This document shows positions 32,861-41,664 of a stretch of 64,000 nt of DNA, one piece after another. Position numbers and translations under genes: made by a program. The stretch covers positions 270,504 to 334,503 of the forward strand of contig NZ_KK211102.1 of NCBI RefSeq assembly GCF_000620305.1, given 5' to 3'. The notes under the pieces are model-generated. The model saw only the letters and a list, made by a program, of their open reading frames with translations, searched no databases and had not been told where the DNA came from. Positions within the stretch are counted from its first letter, which is position 1, and each line of letters opens with the position of its first letter. This stretch comes from Desulfitibacter alkalitolerans DSM 16504. Its GTDB lineage: Bacteria > Bacillota > DSM-16504 > Desulfitibacterales > Desulfitibacteraceae.

Positions 32861-34042
32861 ATGATCAAGCGGATTAGAGATATGCTGATATTATTAAATA
32901 TTTGTTTGGTCATGATTTCCATCACGGGATGCTGGAATAATAAAGATGTGACGGAGATAAATATTGCTGCGGCAGTGGGCATTGATAAATCCGATGATCA
33001 TAAGATTGAATTAACTGTACAGCTGGTTAAACCTGATGCGATGAAGCTTGGCGAAGGAGGGGGCGGGGGTAAAGAAAAAGCTGTAGAGGTATTTTCCATT
33101 ACGGGGGATACTGTCTTTGAATGCTTTAGAAATCTGTTGATAATAGTAAATCAAAAAATATTTATCAGTCATCTCCAGTTAATAGTAATCGGAGAACAAA
33201 TGGCAAGAGATGGCTTGAGCGACATTATGGATTTTTTTGCCAGGGATCATGAGGCAAACCGCCAAGCGGGAGTCATCATTGCAAAAGGAACATCGGCAAA
33301 GGAAATACTTACAGCCGAAAGTACGCTGGAAAAAATTCCGGCTCTCCATATCTTGTCAGTATTAAAAAATAATGCGTCCTTTGCTAAGACCCAAAAGCTT
33401 ATGATGATTGATGTTTTAAAAGAAATAAGCAGTCCCGGAAAAAATCTGACGATCGGCGTGATTGAGGGCGCAAAGGAAAAAGAAAAACCGTCGTTAAAAG
33501 ACATGAAAATTGAAGGAAGCGCTGCTTTTAAGAACGATAAATTAATTGGCTGGTTGAATTCTCAAGAGACCAGAGGGCTGCTGTTCACAGGAGATCAAGT
33601 TAAAAGCGGGATTATCAATATTCCTAATCCCCTGAATGAAGATAAAAAAGTAGCCATTGAAATGATACGTTCCAGCGGAAAAAAAGATGTAAAGATAAAA
33701 GATGAAAAACTAGTGTTTTTGATAGAAATCAAAGAAGAGGGAAATATAGGCGATCAGCAAGGGAACGGGGATTTAACCACCCCGGAACTGATTCAAAAAC
33801 TAGAAGAAGAGGTGGCCGGGGCTATTGAAAAAGATATACGGGATATTGTTGATCTGGCCCAAAAAGAATACCAATCCGACATTTTTGGTTTTGGAGAGAT
33901 TGTGTATAGAAAACATTTAAATTACTGGCAGCAGGTTCAAGAAAACTGGGATGAAGAATTTAGCAGCACACCTGTGGAAATAAAAGTAACTGCTAAAATC
34001 AGAAGGGCGGGCTTGATTAAAAAGTCGATCCTGCCTAAATAA
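32861..34042 (+). CDS. gerAC: spore germination lipoprotein GerAC
   Basis: A 393-residue lipoprotein. The signal peptide ends with SITGC (Cys near residue 23), followed by WNNKDVTEI, the usual GerAC N-terminus. The Ger(x)C domain fills the rest. It sits three bases after gerAA and forms part of the receptor with GerAA and GerAB. Confidence 0.93.
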   Translation: MIKRIRDMLILLNICLVMISITGCWNNKDVTEINIAAAVGIDKSDDHKIELTVQLVKPDAMKLGEGGGGGKEKAVEVFSITGDTVFECFRNLLIIVNQKIFISHLQLIVIGEQMARDGLSDIMDFFARDHEANRQAGVIIAKGTSAKEILTAESTLEKIPALHILSVLKNNASFAKTQKLMMIDVLKEISSPGKNLTIGVIEGAKEKEKPSLKDMKIEGSAAFKNDKLIGWLNSQETRGLLFTGDQVKSGIINIPNPLNEDKKVAIEMIRSSGKKDVKIKDEKLVFLIEIKEEGNIGDQQGNGDLTTPELIQKLEEEVAGAIEKDIRDIVDLAQKEYQSDIFGFGEIVYRKHLNYWQQVQENWDEEFSSTPVEIKVTAKIRRAGLIKKSILPK

Positions 34043-34056
34043 AAGAAGGTCTATTT

Positions 34057-34272
34057 ATGATTATAGGACTGATAGCCATCTTTAGTGTAATTGTCTTTAT
34101 TGATTTGCCGGGATTGTTAAAAAAAACAAATCAGCGGGCAAAGACCATGATTGTATATTTTTTTCTCTTGGCAGCGGGATTGACTATAAGTATTATGCAA
34201 CTACTCGAAAAAGCGCCTGTCAGTCCGGCTAAGATTATTGAAAAAATGGTGAAACTCATAATACTAAGGTGA
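34057..34272 (+). CDS. small two-helix membrane protein of the ger operon
   Basis: A 71-residue protein with two predicted transmembrane segments (residues 1-20 and 28-48) and a basic tail. Small membrane proteins (GerD- or GerKD-like in position) are often encoded in ger operons and modulate germination. It lies between gerAC and gerAB with tight spacing. The function is inferred from place only. Confidence 0.7.
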   Translation: MIIGLIAIFSVIVFIDLPGLLKKTNQRAKTMIVYFFLLAAGLTISIMQLLEKAPVSPAKIIEKMVKLIILR

Positions 34273-34276
34273 TGGT

Positions 34277-35365
34277 ATGATAAAAGGTGTTAAAATTTCC
34301 GGTGTTCAATTATCAGTGTTAATCATGGGTTTCCTCTTAGGAAGCACAAGCATTATCAACGTAGCCTCCGGCGCCAATCAGGATGCCTGGCTGGCATTTG
34401 GCATGGGATGGGCTGGCGGATTTATTTTAATGGGTATGTATGCGGCTATATCCTTATTAAACCCATTTAAAACTCTTGTTGAGATATTAAAGGATGCTTT
34501 TGGCAAGTATTGCGGCAGCGCAGTAGCTCTCCTCTACATTTGGTATTTTATCCACTTGGCCAGTCTGGTTTTAAGAAACTTTGGGGAATATTTGGTCATC
34601 GCTATTTTCCCCGAGACTCCGATTATCTTTGTTATAATCTGTTTTATGCTGGTTATTGCTTATGCCCTTAAAAACGGGTTGGAAGTAATTGCCAGGATGA
34701 GCCAATTGTTTGTTCCCCTGGTTCCGTTTACAATAATCTTTGCTTCCCTTTTACTTCTTAGTCGAATGAATCATAATTATCTTTTTCCCTTTCTGGAAAA
34801 AGGGTTTAAACCTGTTATCAAGACGGCCTTTGCCGTCTTATCTTTTCCTTTTGGAGAAGCTGTTGCTTTTTTGATGATATTTCCTCACTTAAACGAAAGA
34901 GACAGTCTTGTAAAAGTTGCTTATCTTTCACTGGCAATTATAGGTTTCTTAATTTTCATTGCCGAAATCCGAAACCTTTTGGTTTTAGGCGCGGAGATGT
35001 TAACAAATAATTATTTTCCCTCGCAGACTGTTTCAGAACTAATACCCAATATCCATATTGATCAGATAATTTCAATTAATTTGTTGATTGGCGGCGGAGT
35101 GAAAATCTGTATATGTATTTATGCAGCAGTTCTGGGTATTGCTCAGCTTTTTAACCTGGATGATTATAAACCTTTTGTTTTGCCGATAGTTACAATCGTT
35201 ATTGCCTTGTCGATTTGGGTATATGATAATTTATTCGAAATGTTTTACTGGGCGGTAGAAATATGGCCTTATTACTCTGTTCCCTTTCAAATCGTTATAC
35301 CGCTGTTACTGTTAATTAAGTCGTCAATCAACTGGAAAAAGAAACAGGAGTTTAGGGGTAATTAG
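34277..35365 (+). CDS. gerAB: spore germination permease GerAB
   Basis: A 362-residue APC-superfamily permease with ten hydrophobic segments. The start MIKGVKISGVQLSVLIMGFL and the region FPFGEAVAFLMIFPHLN are typical. In the receptor this subunit binds the small germinant. It closes the operon and is followed by a terminator. A decayed relative is found at 50,092-50,832 on the other strand. Confidence 0.94.
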   Translation: MIKGVKISGVQLSVLIMGFLLGSTSIINVASGANQDAWLAFGMGWAGGFILMGMYAAISLLNPFKTLVEILKDAFGKYCGSAVALLYIWYFIHLASLVLRNFGEYLVIAIFPETPIIFVIICFMLVIAYALKNGLEVIARMSQLFVPLVPFTIIFASLLLLSRMNHNYLFPFLEKGFKPVIKTAFAVLSFPFGEAVAFLMIFPHLNERDSLVKVAYLSLAIIGFLIFIAEIRNLLVLGAEMLTNNYFPSQTVSELIPNIHIDQIISINLLIGGGVKICICIYAAVLGIAQLFNLDDYKPFVLPIVTIVIALSIWVYDNLFEMFYWAVEIWPYYSVPFQIVIPLLLLIKSSINWKKKQEFRGN

Positions 35366-35379
35366 CGCCCCTTTTTTTT
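35354..35379 (+). terminator. intrinsic terminator after gerAB
   Basis: AGGGG (35354-35358) pairs with CCCCT (35368-35372) and is followed by a run of T's. The gerAB stop lies inside the loop region. Confidence 0.75.
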
Positions 35380-35545
35380 AAGCAGATGTCAAAAGGAACT
35401 GCCCGAATTGTTATTTGAGTAAATTTCATATTTCTAAACCATTGATACCTCTATAAAAATTCGAGCAATAAAAAAGATTTCACCCCATCTTGTTGAATAT
35501 TTTTAGCGACCAAACCAAAAAACACAAGAAAGGGGGAAATCGCTA

Positions 35546-36757
35546 ATGTATATTCGACAAGAATGCTTATTATCCTTTGAAGAAATTTTAAAGCTCCAAC
35601 CAAAAGCTAAACTGGAATTAGTATTATCACAAATTGACCTGAGTGAGCTTAAGCTAGCCTTAAAGAAAAGTAGGTTTGGTCCAAAAGGCTATGAATCGTA
35701 TCCAATGGTTTATGCTTTAGTAGCAATGCAAATTGAGCAGATCAAAACAATAAAAATGCTGGTAAAAAGGTTGAAGCAAGATCCTGTATTTCGTTACTGC
35801 TGTTGCTTTGCTGTGTGTGGCAAAATACCTTCGGAATCCACATTTAGCAGGTTCTTAAGCAAGATTTCAGAATCCGAAGATCTTAAAGAAGTTTTTCGGA
35901 GATTGGTTACAAGAGCAAAAGAGTTAAATATTGTAGACGGTGAAATCATCGCCATAGATGCAACCAAAATGGATTCCTTTGAAAGTCCAAAACCCAAAAA
36001 TAAACTTGCTAATGACGGACAAACGCCAAACTGGGGCTCAAAGCAGGATACTAACGGCAATCAAATTAAATGGTTTGGTTGGAAACTGCATATTTTAAGT
36101 GACACAAAAAGTGAATTGCCGTTGGAAATATCAGTTACCCCAGCTAACATATACGATGGAACGGCTGCCTTACCCTTGATTAAGGAGTTCACTTCTAGCT
36201 ATGGTAACATTTTTAAGCCTAAATATTATGTTATGGACTCTGGCTATGATTTTAACTACATCTACGAAGATATAGTAAATGTTTACCAAGCCAAACCAAT
36301 AATAGCCTACAACCCAAGAGGAAGCAAAAGTCCTCCTGAAGGTCTGGATGATGATTTATACCCCGTTTGCTCTGCTGGTTATAAAATGGTTTATTGGGGT
36401 ATGGACGGAGACTATATCAAGCTAAGATGCCCCCATATATGTGGCAAAGTAAATTGCATTCATGGCTCTAATTGGTGTTCTAGCTCAAACTATGGTTATA
36501 TTAGAAAGATCAATTTCAAAAAGAATCCAAGGTTTTACTGTTATCCTCTTAGGGGGACAGAAAAATGGAAACAAATTTATAACCATAGAACAGCCGTTGA
36601 ACGATGTAACAGTAGACTTAAAGAATACATAAATCTTGAGAACATCCGATCCAAAGGGATCAAAAAAGCATTAATGCATTGTCTTTTAAACTGTATCGCT
36701 CTCATAGCTGGGACAATAGCAGTAAATTCAGTTCAAAGCAACATTAAAGTGGCATGA
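35546..36757 (+). CDS. DDE transposase, IS5/IS1182-like (DUF772 type)
   Basis: A 403-residue transposase. An N-terminal DUF772-like helical region (YPMVYALVAMQIEQIKTIK) precedes the DDE core: Asp in IIAIDATKMDS, Asp in YVMDSGYDF and Glu in RTAVERCNSRLKEY. The cysteine-rich insert CPHICGKVNCIHGSNWC is typical of this group. It appears intact. An inverted pair of perfect DnaA boxes follows the stop. Confidence 0.88.
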   Translation: MYIRQECLLSFEEILKLQPKAKLELVLSQIDLSELKLALKKSRFGPKGYESYPMVYALVAMQIEQIKTIKMLVKRLKQDPVFRYCCCFAVCGKIPSESTFSRFLSKISESEDLKEVFRRLVTRAKELNIVDGEIIAIDATKMDSFESPKPKNKLANDGQTPNWGSKQDTNGNQIKWFGWKLHILSDTKSELPLEISVTPANIYDGTAALPLIKEFTSSYGNIFKPKYYVMDSGYDFNYIYEDIVNVYQAKPIIAYNPRGSKSPPEGLDDDLYPVCSAGYKMVYWGMDGDYIKLRCPHICGKVNCIHGSNWCSSSNYGYIRKINFKKNPRFYCYPLRGTEKWKQIYNHRTAVERCNSRLKEYINLENIRSKGIKKALMHCLLNCIALIAGTIAVNSVQSNIKVA

Positions 36758-37283
36758 TCATTATCTGTGGATAAATAAGAGTTTTAAAAAATAAATTTTA
36801 CAGTTATCCACAAGCATTATGTGGGTTTAGTTTTGGTGACTTTTTTAGGCTGCTTTTCGGAAATTGCAAAAAAGTTAATTATGCAATTTCCTCATTTAGT
36901 TGACATGATGTAAGAATGCGTTCTTGATTTTATAAATGAAAAATGCTATTATTATAATGTTAATACGTACGTCCGAATTATTAAGAAAAGTTTATTCTCT
37001 ACATGATAGAAAACTGGCTTTCCATACATGAATATATCCAATAGCTAAATGACGGGCTACCCAATGAATTGGGGAGCCGAGTAAAACAGGATCTGCTGAA
37101 ACTGGGGGAAGTAACAGACAAAAAAGGAGAAAGTGGTTACATGGTTAATAGACCTACGGTAATATGTCAAGACCCTAAGGTCGGAAAAATTTAATAATCA
37201 ACTTTAAAAAGGCAATAAAAAACTATCCTGATTCCAAATCGCAATGGAAACAAGTAACAAAAATGGTAATTGATAAATTTGAT
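36758..37283. other. spacer with inverted DnaA boxes, hairpin and promoter-operator
   Basis: Contains TGTGGATAA (36766-36774) facing TTATCCACA (36804-36812); a perfect ten-base stem GGAAATTGCA (36859-36868) with TGCAATTTCC (36882-36891); and a promoter-operator at 36924-36979. Beyond that, a short frame beginning MVNRPTVICQDPKVG ends after 17 codons, so no functional gene is seen. Confidence 0.6.
36924..36979 (+). promoter_or_regulatory. promoter with TetR-type operator
   Basis: TTGATT (36924-36929) and TATTAT (36947-36952) are 17 bases apart. Just downstream TACGTACGTCCGAA (36965-36978) matches the operator at 40904-40917 in 13 of 14 positions. It probably once drove the fabK-tetR genes, now separated from it by the IS110 insertion. 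Confidence 0.6.
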
Positions 37284-38537
37284 TTAAGCTAAATCACTCC
37301 TTTGCCCCTGGGGCATGTAAAGTTGGTTGCTGCGCAGCAGAGCATCAACCATACGCACTAATTTACGTGCTGTGAGAACCAATGCACGGCGATGATGATG
37401 AGTTTTGCTTTCCCGATACTTTCGGTTGTAGAACAAACGATATTCCGGTTCAAATTGCCGAACAAGGTTGGCTGCTTGTACAAAATAATAACGTAAATAA
37501 GAGTTTCCTGTCTTGGTAAGAGGGGCTTCATCAGCTTCAAATTCACCAGACTGATAACCGCGCCAAGTTAAACCTGCGTACTTTGCCAGAGCTGAATCAT
37601 TGTTAAAACGGTAGATATCACCGATCTCAGCAATTAATCCGGCACACATGACCGGACCAAGACCGGGTACTGAACCAAGAGTATGTTTAAAATGATCTAG
37701 TTCCTTAGCAATAGCTTTATCGATTGTTTTAACTTGTTTCTCTAAGCACCTGATAGTTTCTAAGCTAGTAGCAAGGATTAAGTTAACCGGTTCCATAAGG
37801 TTACCCTTAAGTCTGTGAGCATTACGGGCAGCGTTTTTAAGTGCTTCAGCAGTGGCCTTAGGATTAGAAAAATGCTGATGTCCTTTCTCCATCAAAAAAT
37901 CAATTAATTCATCCAGCGGTCTAGCCGCAACTTCATCTGGGGAAAGGAACTCATTAAGCACAGCTTCCGATGTTGCTCCAAATAGATTACTAAAAACCTC
38001 GTTTTGCTGAAGGGTGTTGAATTTGAGGAATAAATTTGTTAGGAAATAATTTTTTTCCCTAGTAATAGTTTGCATCAGATGATATCGGAAACGGGTTAAA
38101 CGTTGTAACGGTAAATACCTAAAATCGACTTGGCAACTTTCCGGCAGTCGGCCAAAACGTAGCCGGTCAGCAATAACCCAGGCGTCCGTCCAGTCATCCT
38201 TAGGAAGATCAACATAAGCTTTTTTAAAGTTAGCCACTACCTTTGGGTTAAAGGAATAAACTTGGCAGTGATAGGGAGATAAACGGTGATCGGTGGCCAG
38301 TCCCATTTGCAGGTGCCAGCTATATACAGAGGTTGATTCTAGACCAACAACAATACGATTGGTATTTTTGGATTGACGAATATCCATGATGAGTTCAACC
38401 AAGGAATCCATACCCGGTTGATCATTAAGAAACCTTTTACGTTTAGAAACAGTTTCACCATGGTCATCCATAAACTGGACTTTGAAGTCTTTCATACTGA
38501 CATCAATACCGATAAAAAGATTCGTCACAGAGATCAC
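37284..38537 (-). CDS. IS110 family transposase
   Basis: A 417-residue DEDD recombinase. The RuvC-like N-terminal domain shows Asp in FIGIDVSMKD, Glu in VVGLESTSVYSW and two Asp in DDWTDAWVIADRLRFG. The C-terminal transposase domain has VPGLGPVMCAGLIAEIGD and the Ser-containing TKTGNSYLRYYFVQAA. It looks intact. A 340-base non-coding stretch lies upstream of its start, where IS110-group elements encode their bridge RNA. Confidence 0.93.
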   Translation of the reverse strand: MISVTNLFIGIDVSMKDFKVQFMDDHGETVSKRKRFLNDQPGMDSLVELIMDIRQSKNTNRIVVGLESTSVYSWHLQMGLATDHRLSPYHCQVYSFNPKVVANFKKAYVDLPKDDWTDAWVIADRLRFGRLPESCQVDFRYLPLQRLTRFRYHLMQTITREKNYFLTNLFLKFNTLQQNEVFSNLFGATSEAVLNEFLSPDEVAARPLDELIDFLMEKGHQHFSNPKATAEALKNAARNAHRLKGNLMEPVNLILATSLETIRCLEKQVKTIDKAIAKELDHFKHTLGSVPGLGPVMCAGLIAEIGDIYRFNNDSALAKYAGLTWRGYQSGEFEADEAPLTKTGNSYLRYYFVQAANLVRQFEPEYRLFYNRKYRESKTHHHRRALVLTARKLVRMVDALLRSNQLYMPQGQRSDLA

Positions 38538-38921
38538 CTCGCTTTCAAAATAGGATATATGAAAATTGCTTGCTGGTACCAGGCACCATGGCCGGTCATC
38601 AACCTCGCCGAAATGAGCACTGGACTTAAAGCACCGGTATCCAATCGTCCTGCTGCAAACGAAAGGGGAAACAGTAAGCTGTGCAACCTACGTGTTAAAA
38701 GTTCAGACCATGGGCTGGGGGTCAGTCTAACTAAGAGGTCGTACCTCAAGGGGGGAAATACCTGCCCAGAATGCAATCTCATAATTTCATTCTGCCTGTA
38801 ATACCAGCAAAAGGGAAGAACAAATTTCCAGTTTTCAAAGAGCAATTTTATTATCAAAAATGAACGGTTTATATTACCGTTCAACTTAAGTCTCTAAATA
38901 TATGATACGAGGGGGGAAATT
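38538..38921 (-). ncRNA. candidate IS110 bridge RNA region and fabK leader
   Basis: The region upstream of the IS110 gene is non-coding and GC-richer from 38,570 to 38,790, with several complementary segments. In IS110-group elements this end is transcribed as a bridge RNA that pairs with target and donor DNA. I did not fold it or identify loops, so only its place supports the call. The last 40 bases are the fabK leader with GAGGGGGG as ribosome-binding site. Confidence 0.45.
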
Positions 38922-39857
38922 ATGTTTAAGACGGAAATATGTAAGATGTTAGAAATTGAATATCCCATTATTCAAGGGGGAATGGCGTGGGTCGCAACAG
39001 CTGAATTGGCTGCCGCTGTTTCTGAGGCTGGAGGCCTGGGGATAATTGGTGCAGGAAGTGCCCCGCCCCAAGTGGTAAGAGAGGAAATAAGAAAAGTAAA
39101 AAAGCTCACGGAAAAGTCTTTCGGTGTAAATGTTTATTATATGTCGCCTTATGTGGAAGAACTCATAAATATAGTCATTGCTGAAGAAGTTAAAGTAATA
39201 ACGACAGGAGCGGGAAACCCCGGTAAACATATACCAAAATTAAAAGAAGCGGGAATAAAAGTATTTCCTGTGGTTGCCTCGGTAGCTTTAGCTAAAAGAT
39301 TGGCAAGAACAGGGGTTGACGGACTAATTGCTGAAGGTATGGAGTGTGGTGGCCATGTTGGAGAAATTACTACAATGGCTCTGGTGCCACAAATTGTGGA
39401 TGCCGTAGACTTACCCGTCCTAGCTGCCGGAGGAATTTATGACGGAAGGGGAATTATCGCCGCTTTAAGTCTCGGAGCTGTAGGTGTACAAATGGGAACC
39501 AGATTTGTTTGTGCTGCAGAATGTACGGTTCATAATAATTATAAAAAAGCAATTATTGAAGCCAAAGACCGTGATACGGTATTAACCGGCTATAAAGGAC
39601 ATCAAGTAAGGGTAATTAAAAATAAGCTGAGCCGCCGTTTTGCAGAATTGGCCGATAACAATGCAGAACAGGGTGAATTTGAAAAATTAGGGGAAGGCAG
39701 ATTAAGGGCAGCAGTCGTTGAAGGTGATATAGAAACAGGATCGGTAATGGCAGGTCAAATAGCGGCAATGGTCAGTAGAGAACAACCGGCCCGCGAAATA
39801 ATTGCAGAACTAGTAGAAGATGTGGAGAAAGTATTAAAATATCTTAAAGGTCTCTAG
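38922..39857 (+). CDS. fabK: enoyl-ACP reductase II FabK (FMN)
   Basis: A 311-residue TIM-barrel flavoprotein. YPIIQGGMAWVATAELAAAVSEAGGLGIIG at the N-terminus, EGMECGGHVGE with the catalytic-region His, and LSLGAVGVQMGTRFV at the phosphate loop identify FabK rather than nitronate monooxygenase. It catalyses the last reductive step of fatty-acid elongation. The TetR regulator, phasin-like protein, plsC and fabH follow on the same strand, which fits a lipid role. Confidence 0.9.
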   Translation: MFKTEICKMLEIEYPIIQGGMAWVATAELAAAVSEAGGLGIIGAGSAPPQVVREEIRKVKKLTEKSFGVNVYYMSPYVEELINIVIAEEVKVITTGAGNPGKHIPKLKEAGIKVFPVVASVALAKRLARTGVDGLIAEGMECGGHVGEITTMALVPQIVDAVDLPVLAAGGIYDGRGIIAALSLGAVGVQMGTRFVCAAECTVHNNYKKAIIEAKDRDTVLTGYKGHQVRVIKNKLSRRFAELADNNAEQGEFEKLGEGRLRAAVVEGDIETGSVMAGQIAAMVSREQPAREIIAELVEDVEKVLKYLKGL

Positions 39858-39915
39858 GCAGATGACATAGTTTTTCTAAGCAGCGCACGTCTAATTATAT
39901 GAAAGGGGCGATAAA

Positions 39916-40509
39916 GTGAAGCAAGACGCAGAAACAAAGAATCAGTCGGAAAAAATCTTGCTGGCAGCCTTTCACTGCATATCATCAAAAGGTTACGCCA
40001 ATGTTTCCCTAAGAGATATTGCGAATGAAGCAGGTGTAGTTTTAAGCCAACTAAATTATTACTTCAAGAATAAAGAAGGGTTGTTTACAGAAGTTATTAA
40101 GCTGATGGCACAAAAATATTTAAGGGAAGTAGAGCAATGTTTACAGAAAGGGGATGCCCCTAGAGATAAAATTTCTTCTTTAATCAAATATTTTCGGGAA
40201 ATGCTAAAAAGTAATCCTGCACTTTTTCGCATGCTCTATGACTTAACAGGTTTAGCCCTCTGGTCTTCTGCTCTAAAAGATCTTCTATGCAGCCTTTTTA
40301 AAGGCCTATCGGATTTGATTGAAAAACACATTTTACATGATATCCTAATGAGGGGGAATTTAGAGGGATATTCTCCCAAGTCTATAGCTAGAATGATTCT
40401 TGGTGCAATGCTGGGAACTGCCATACAGGTAATTTTGGACTCCGAGGAAGAAAACTTGCCTGAAGCATTAAATGCGGTAGAAATAATATTCGAAGAAAGT
40501 TTAGCTTAA
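39916..40509 (+). CDS. TetR family transcriptional regulator
   Basis: A 197-residue regulator. The N-terminal helix-turn-helix (AAFHCISSKGYANVSLRDIANEAGVVLSQLNYYFKNKEGLF) is typical, and the C-terminal ligand domain is not assignable. Two near-identical palindromic sites at 36965-36978 and 40904-40917 flank its region and are likely its operators. It probably senses an acyl compound, judged from neighbours only. Confidence 0.9.
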   Translation: MKQDAETKNQSEKILLAAFHCISSKGYANVSLRDIANEAGVVLSQLNYYFKNKEGLFTEVIKLMAQKYLREVEQCLQKGDAPRDKISSLIKYFREMLKSNPALFRMLYDLTGLALWSSALKDLLCSLFKGLSDLIEKHILHDILMRGNLEGYSPKSIARMILGAMLGTAIQVILDSEEENLPEALNAVEIIFEESLA

Positions 40510-40536
40510 TCTTAATAATGAAAGGGGAAATATTTA

Positions 40537-40869
40537 ATGTCAAATTTATTAGAAAGATCAATGAATCTTGGTTTTGGTTTATTTGCTTACTCAAGAGAAA
40601 AAATTGAAGCAGTAGTAGATGAACTGGTAAATAAAGGGGAAGTTTCAAGGAAAGATGCCCAAGGACTCGTAAGCGACTTGGTTAAAAAAGGAGAGCAGCA
40701 ACGGGAAGAAATTAAAAAATTGATTAAAGACGAAATCAAAGAGTCCTTAGACAATGTGAATATAGCAAGGAAAGAAGATTTGCTTACTAAAGACGATATA
40801 AAGAATATTGTCAGAGAGCAGCTTATTCAGGTGTTAGGTCAAAATCAAAAAAGCAATAATCAAGATTAA
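40537..40869 (+). CDS. phasin-like coiled-coil protein
   Basis: A 110-residue, highly charged helical protein. Its beginning (LLERSMNLGFGLFAYSREKIEAVVDELVNKGEVSRKDAQ) resembles the poly(hydroxyalkanoate) granule-associated/phasin-like family, which is also found in bacteria that make no granules. No polymer synthase gene is in the window. It may bind lipid surfaces or membranes. GGGG lies upstream of the ATG. Confidence 0.65.
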   Translation: MSNLLERSMNLGFGLFAYSREKIEAVVDELVNKGEVSRKDAQGLVSDLVKKGEQQREEIKKLIKDEIKESLDNVNIARKEDLLTKDDIKNIVREQLIQVLGQNQKSNNQD

Positions 40870-40893
40870 CAGTTTAGAAACGGCAAAAGTATA

Positions 40894-40924
40894 TTGAAAT
40901 TAGTACGGACGTCCGAAATATTAT
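40894..40924 (+). promoter_or_regulatory. promoter with operator palindrome
   Basis: TTGAAA (40894-40899) and TATTAT (40919-40924) are 19 bases apart, and the perfect palindrome CGGACGTCCG (40906-40915) fills the spacer. A bound TetR repressor would block polymerase. It drives plsC and the genes after it. Confidence 0.7.
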
Positions 40925-40940
40925 AAAAGAGGTGCCTTTA

Positions 40941-41606
40941 TTGTTTAAGTCCATTCTCTGCTTGATGGGAATCTTGCCTTCCCATGCAAGGGTAAAGATT
41001 GTACACTTTATCACTAAAAAATTAATAGACTATTATGGCGACCTTAAGGTAGGAGGCTTGGAAAATATACCGGAAGAACCGGTAATTTTTGTCTGCAACC
41101 ATCTCTCCAATGCCGATGGCCTTATTTTCCGTGATATTTTGGCACATCGGCGGACAGTTTTTTTAGCAGGGGTTAAACTGCAGCACGAATACATGACAAA
41201 CCTGGTTTTGGAAACTATAGCTTATATCCCTATTTATCCTAATCAACCGGACCGCAAGGCCTTAATAAATGCAATACGGGCATCCAAGGACGGTAAAGAT
41301 ATATTTATTTTCCCCGAAGGTACACGAAGCCGCACGGGAAAAATGATTGAAGGATGTGCAGGGGTTTTGTTCATCGCGAAGAAGGCAGGGGTGCCGTTAG
41401 TCCCGGTTGGTATCTGGGGATCGGAAAAGCTGCTGCCTATTCAAAATGACAATATGGGCCAAGAATGGTTTCAAAAAGCTGAAGTTAATGTTGTCTTCGG
41501 TCCAGCCTTTACACTGGCCGAGCTAGGTGAGGAAAAACCGATGGAAGGTATTATGCAAAGAATCGCCCGGTTGTTACCGAAAGAATTTCGGGGAGTGTAT
41601 GCTTAG
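40941..41606 (+). CDS. plsC: 1-acyl-glycerol-3-phosphate acyltransferase PlsC
   Basis: A 221-residue membrane-associated acyltransferase that makes phosphatidate. The catalytic HX4D motif is in CNHLSNADGL and the substrate motif is FPEGTRSRTG. A TTG start is chosen because GAGGTG lies six bases upstream; a GTG three codons earlier lies inside that site. It follows directly on the palindromic operator. Confidence 0.88.
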   Translation: MFKSILCLMGILPSHARVKIVHFITKKLIDYYGDLKVGGLENIPEEPVIFVCNHLSNADGLIFRDILAHRRTVFLAGVKLQHEYMTNLVLETIAYIPIYPNQPDRKALINAIRASKDGKDIFIFPEGTRSRTGKMIEGCAGVLFIAKKAGVPLVPVGIWGSEKLLPIQNDNMGQEWFQKAEVNVVFGPAFTLAELGEEKPMEGIMQRIARLLPKEFRGVYA

Positions 41607-41664
41607 TAATTAATTACTAGTTTTTTTTATACACAGGTAAGTTAAACGAAGGGATGTTTGTATA

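Noticed and set aside
36859-36891. Perfect stem GGAAATTGCA/TGCAATTTCC as a terminator
   Set aside because: No T-run follows on either strand; it may be part of an IS end instead.
37130-37292. A small gene between the operator and IS110
   Set aside because: The frame ends after 17 codons and its possible continuation overlaps the IS110 end; coding sense is not supported.
38922-39857. Nitronate monooxygenase instead of FabK
   Set aside because: The EGMECGGHVGE region and the lipid neighbours fit FabK better.
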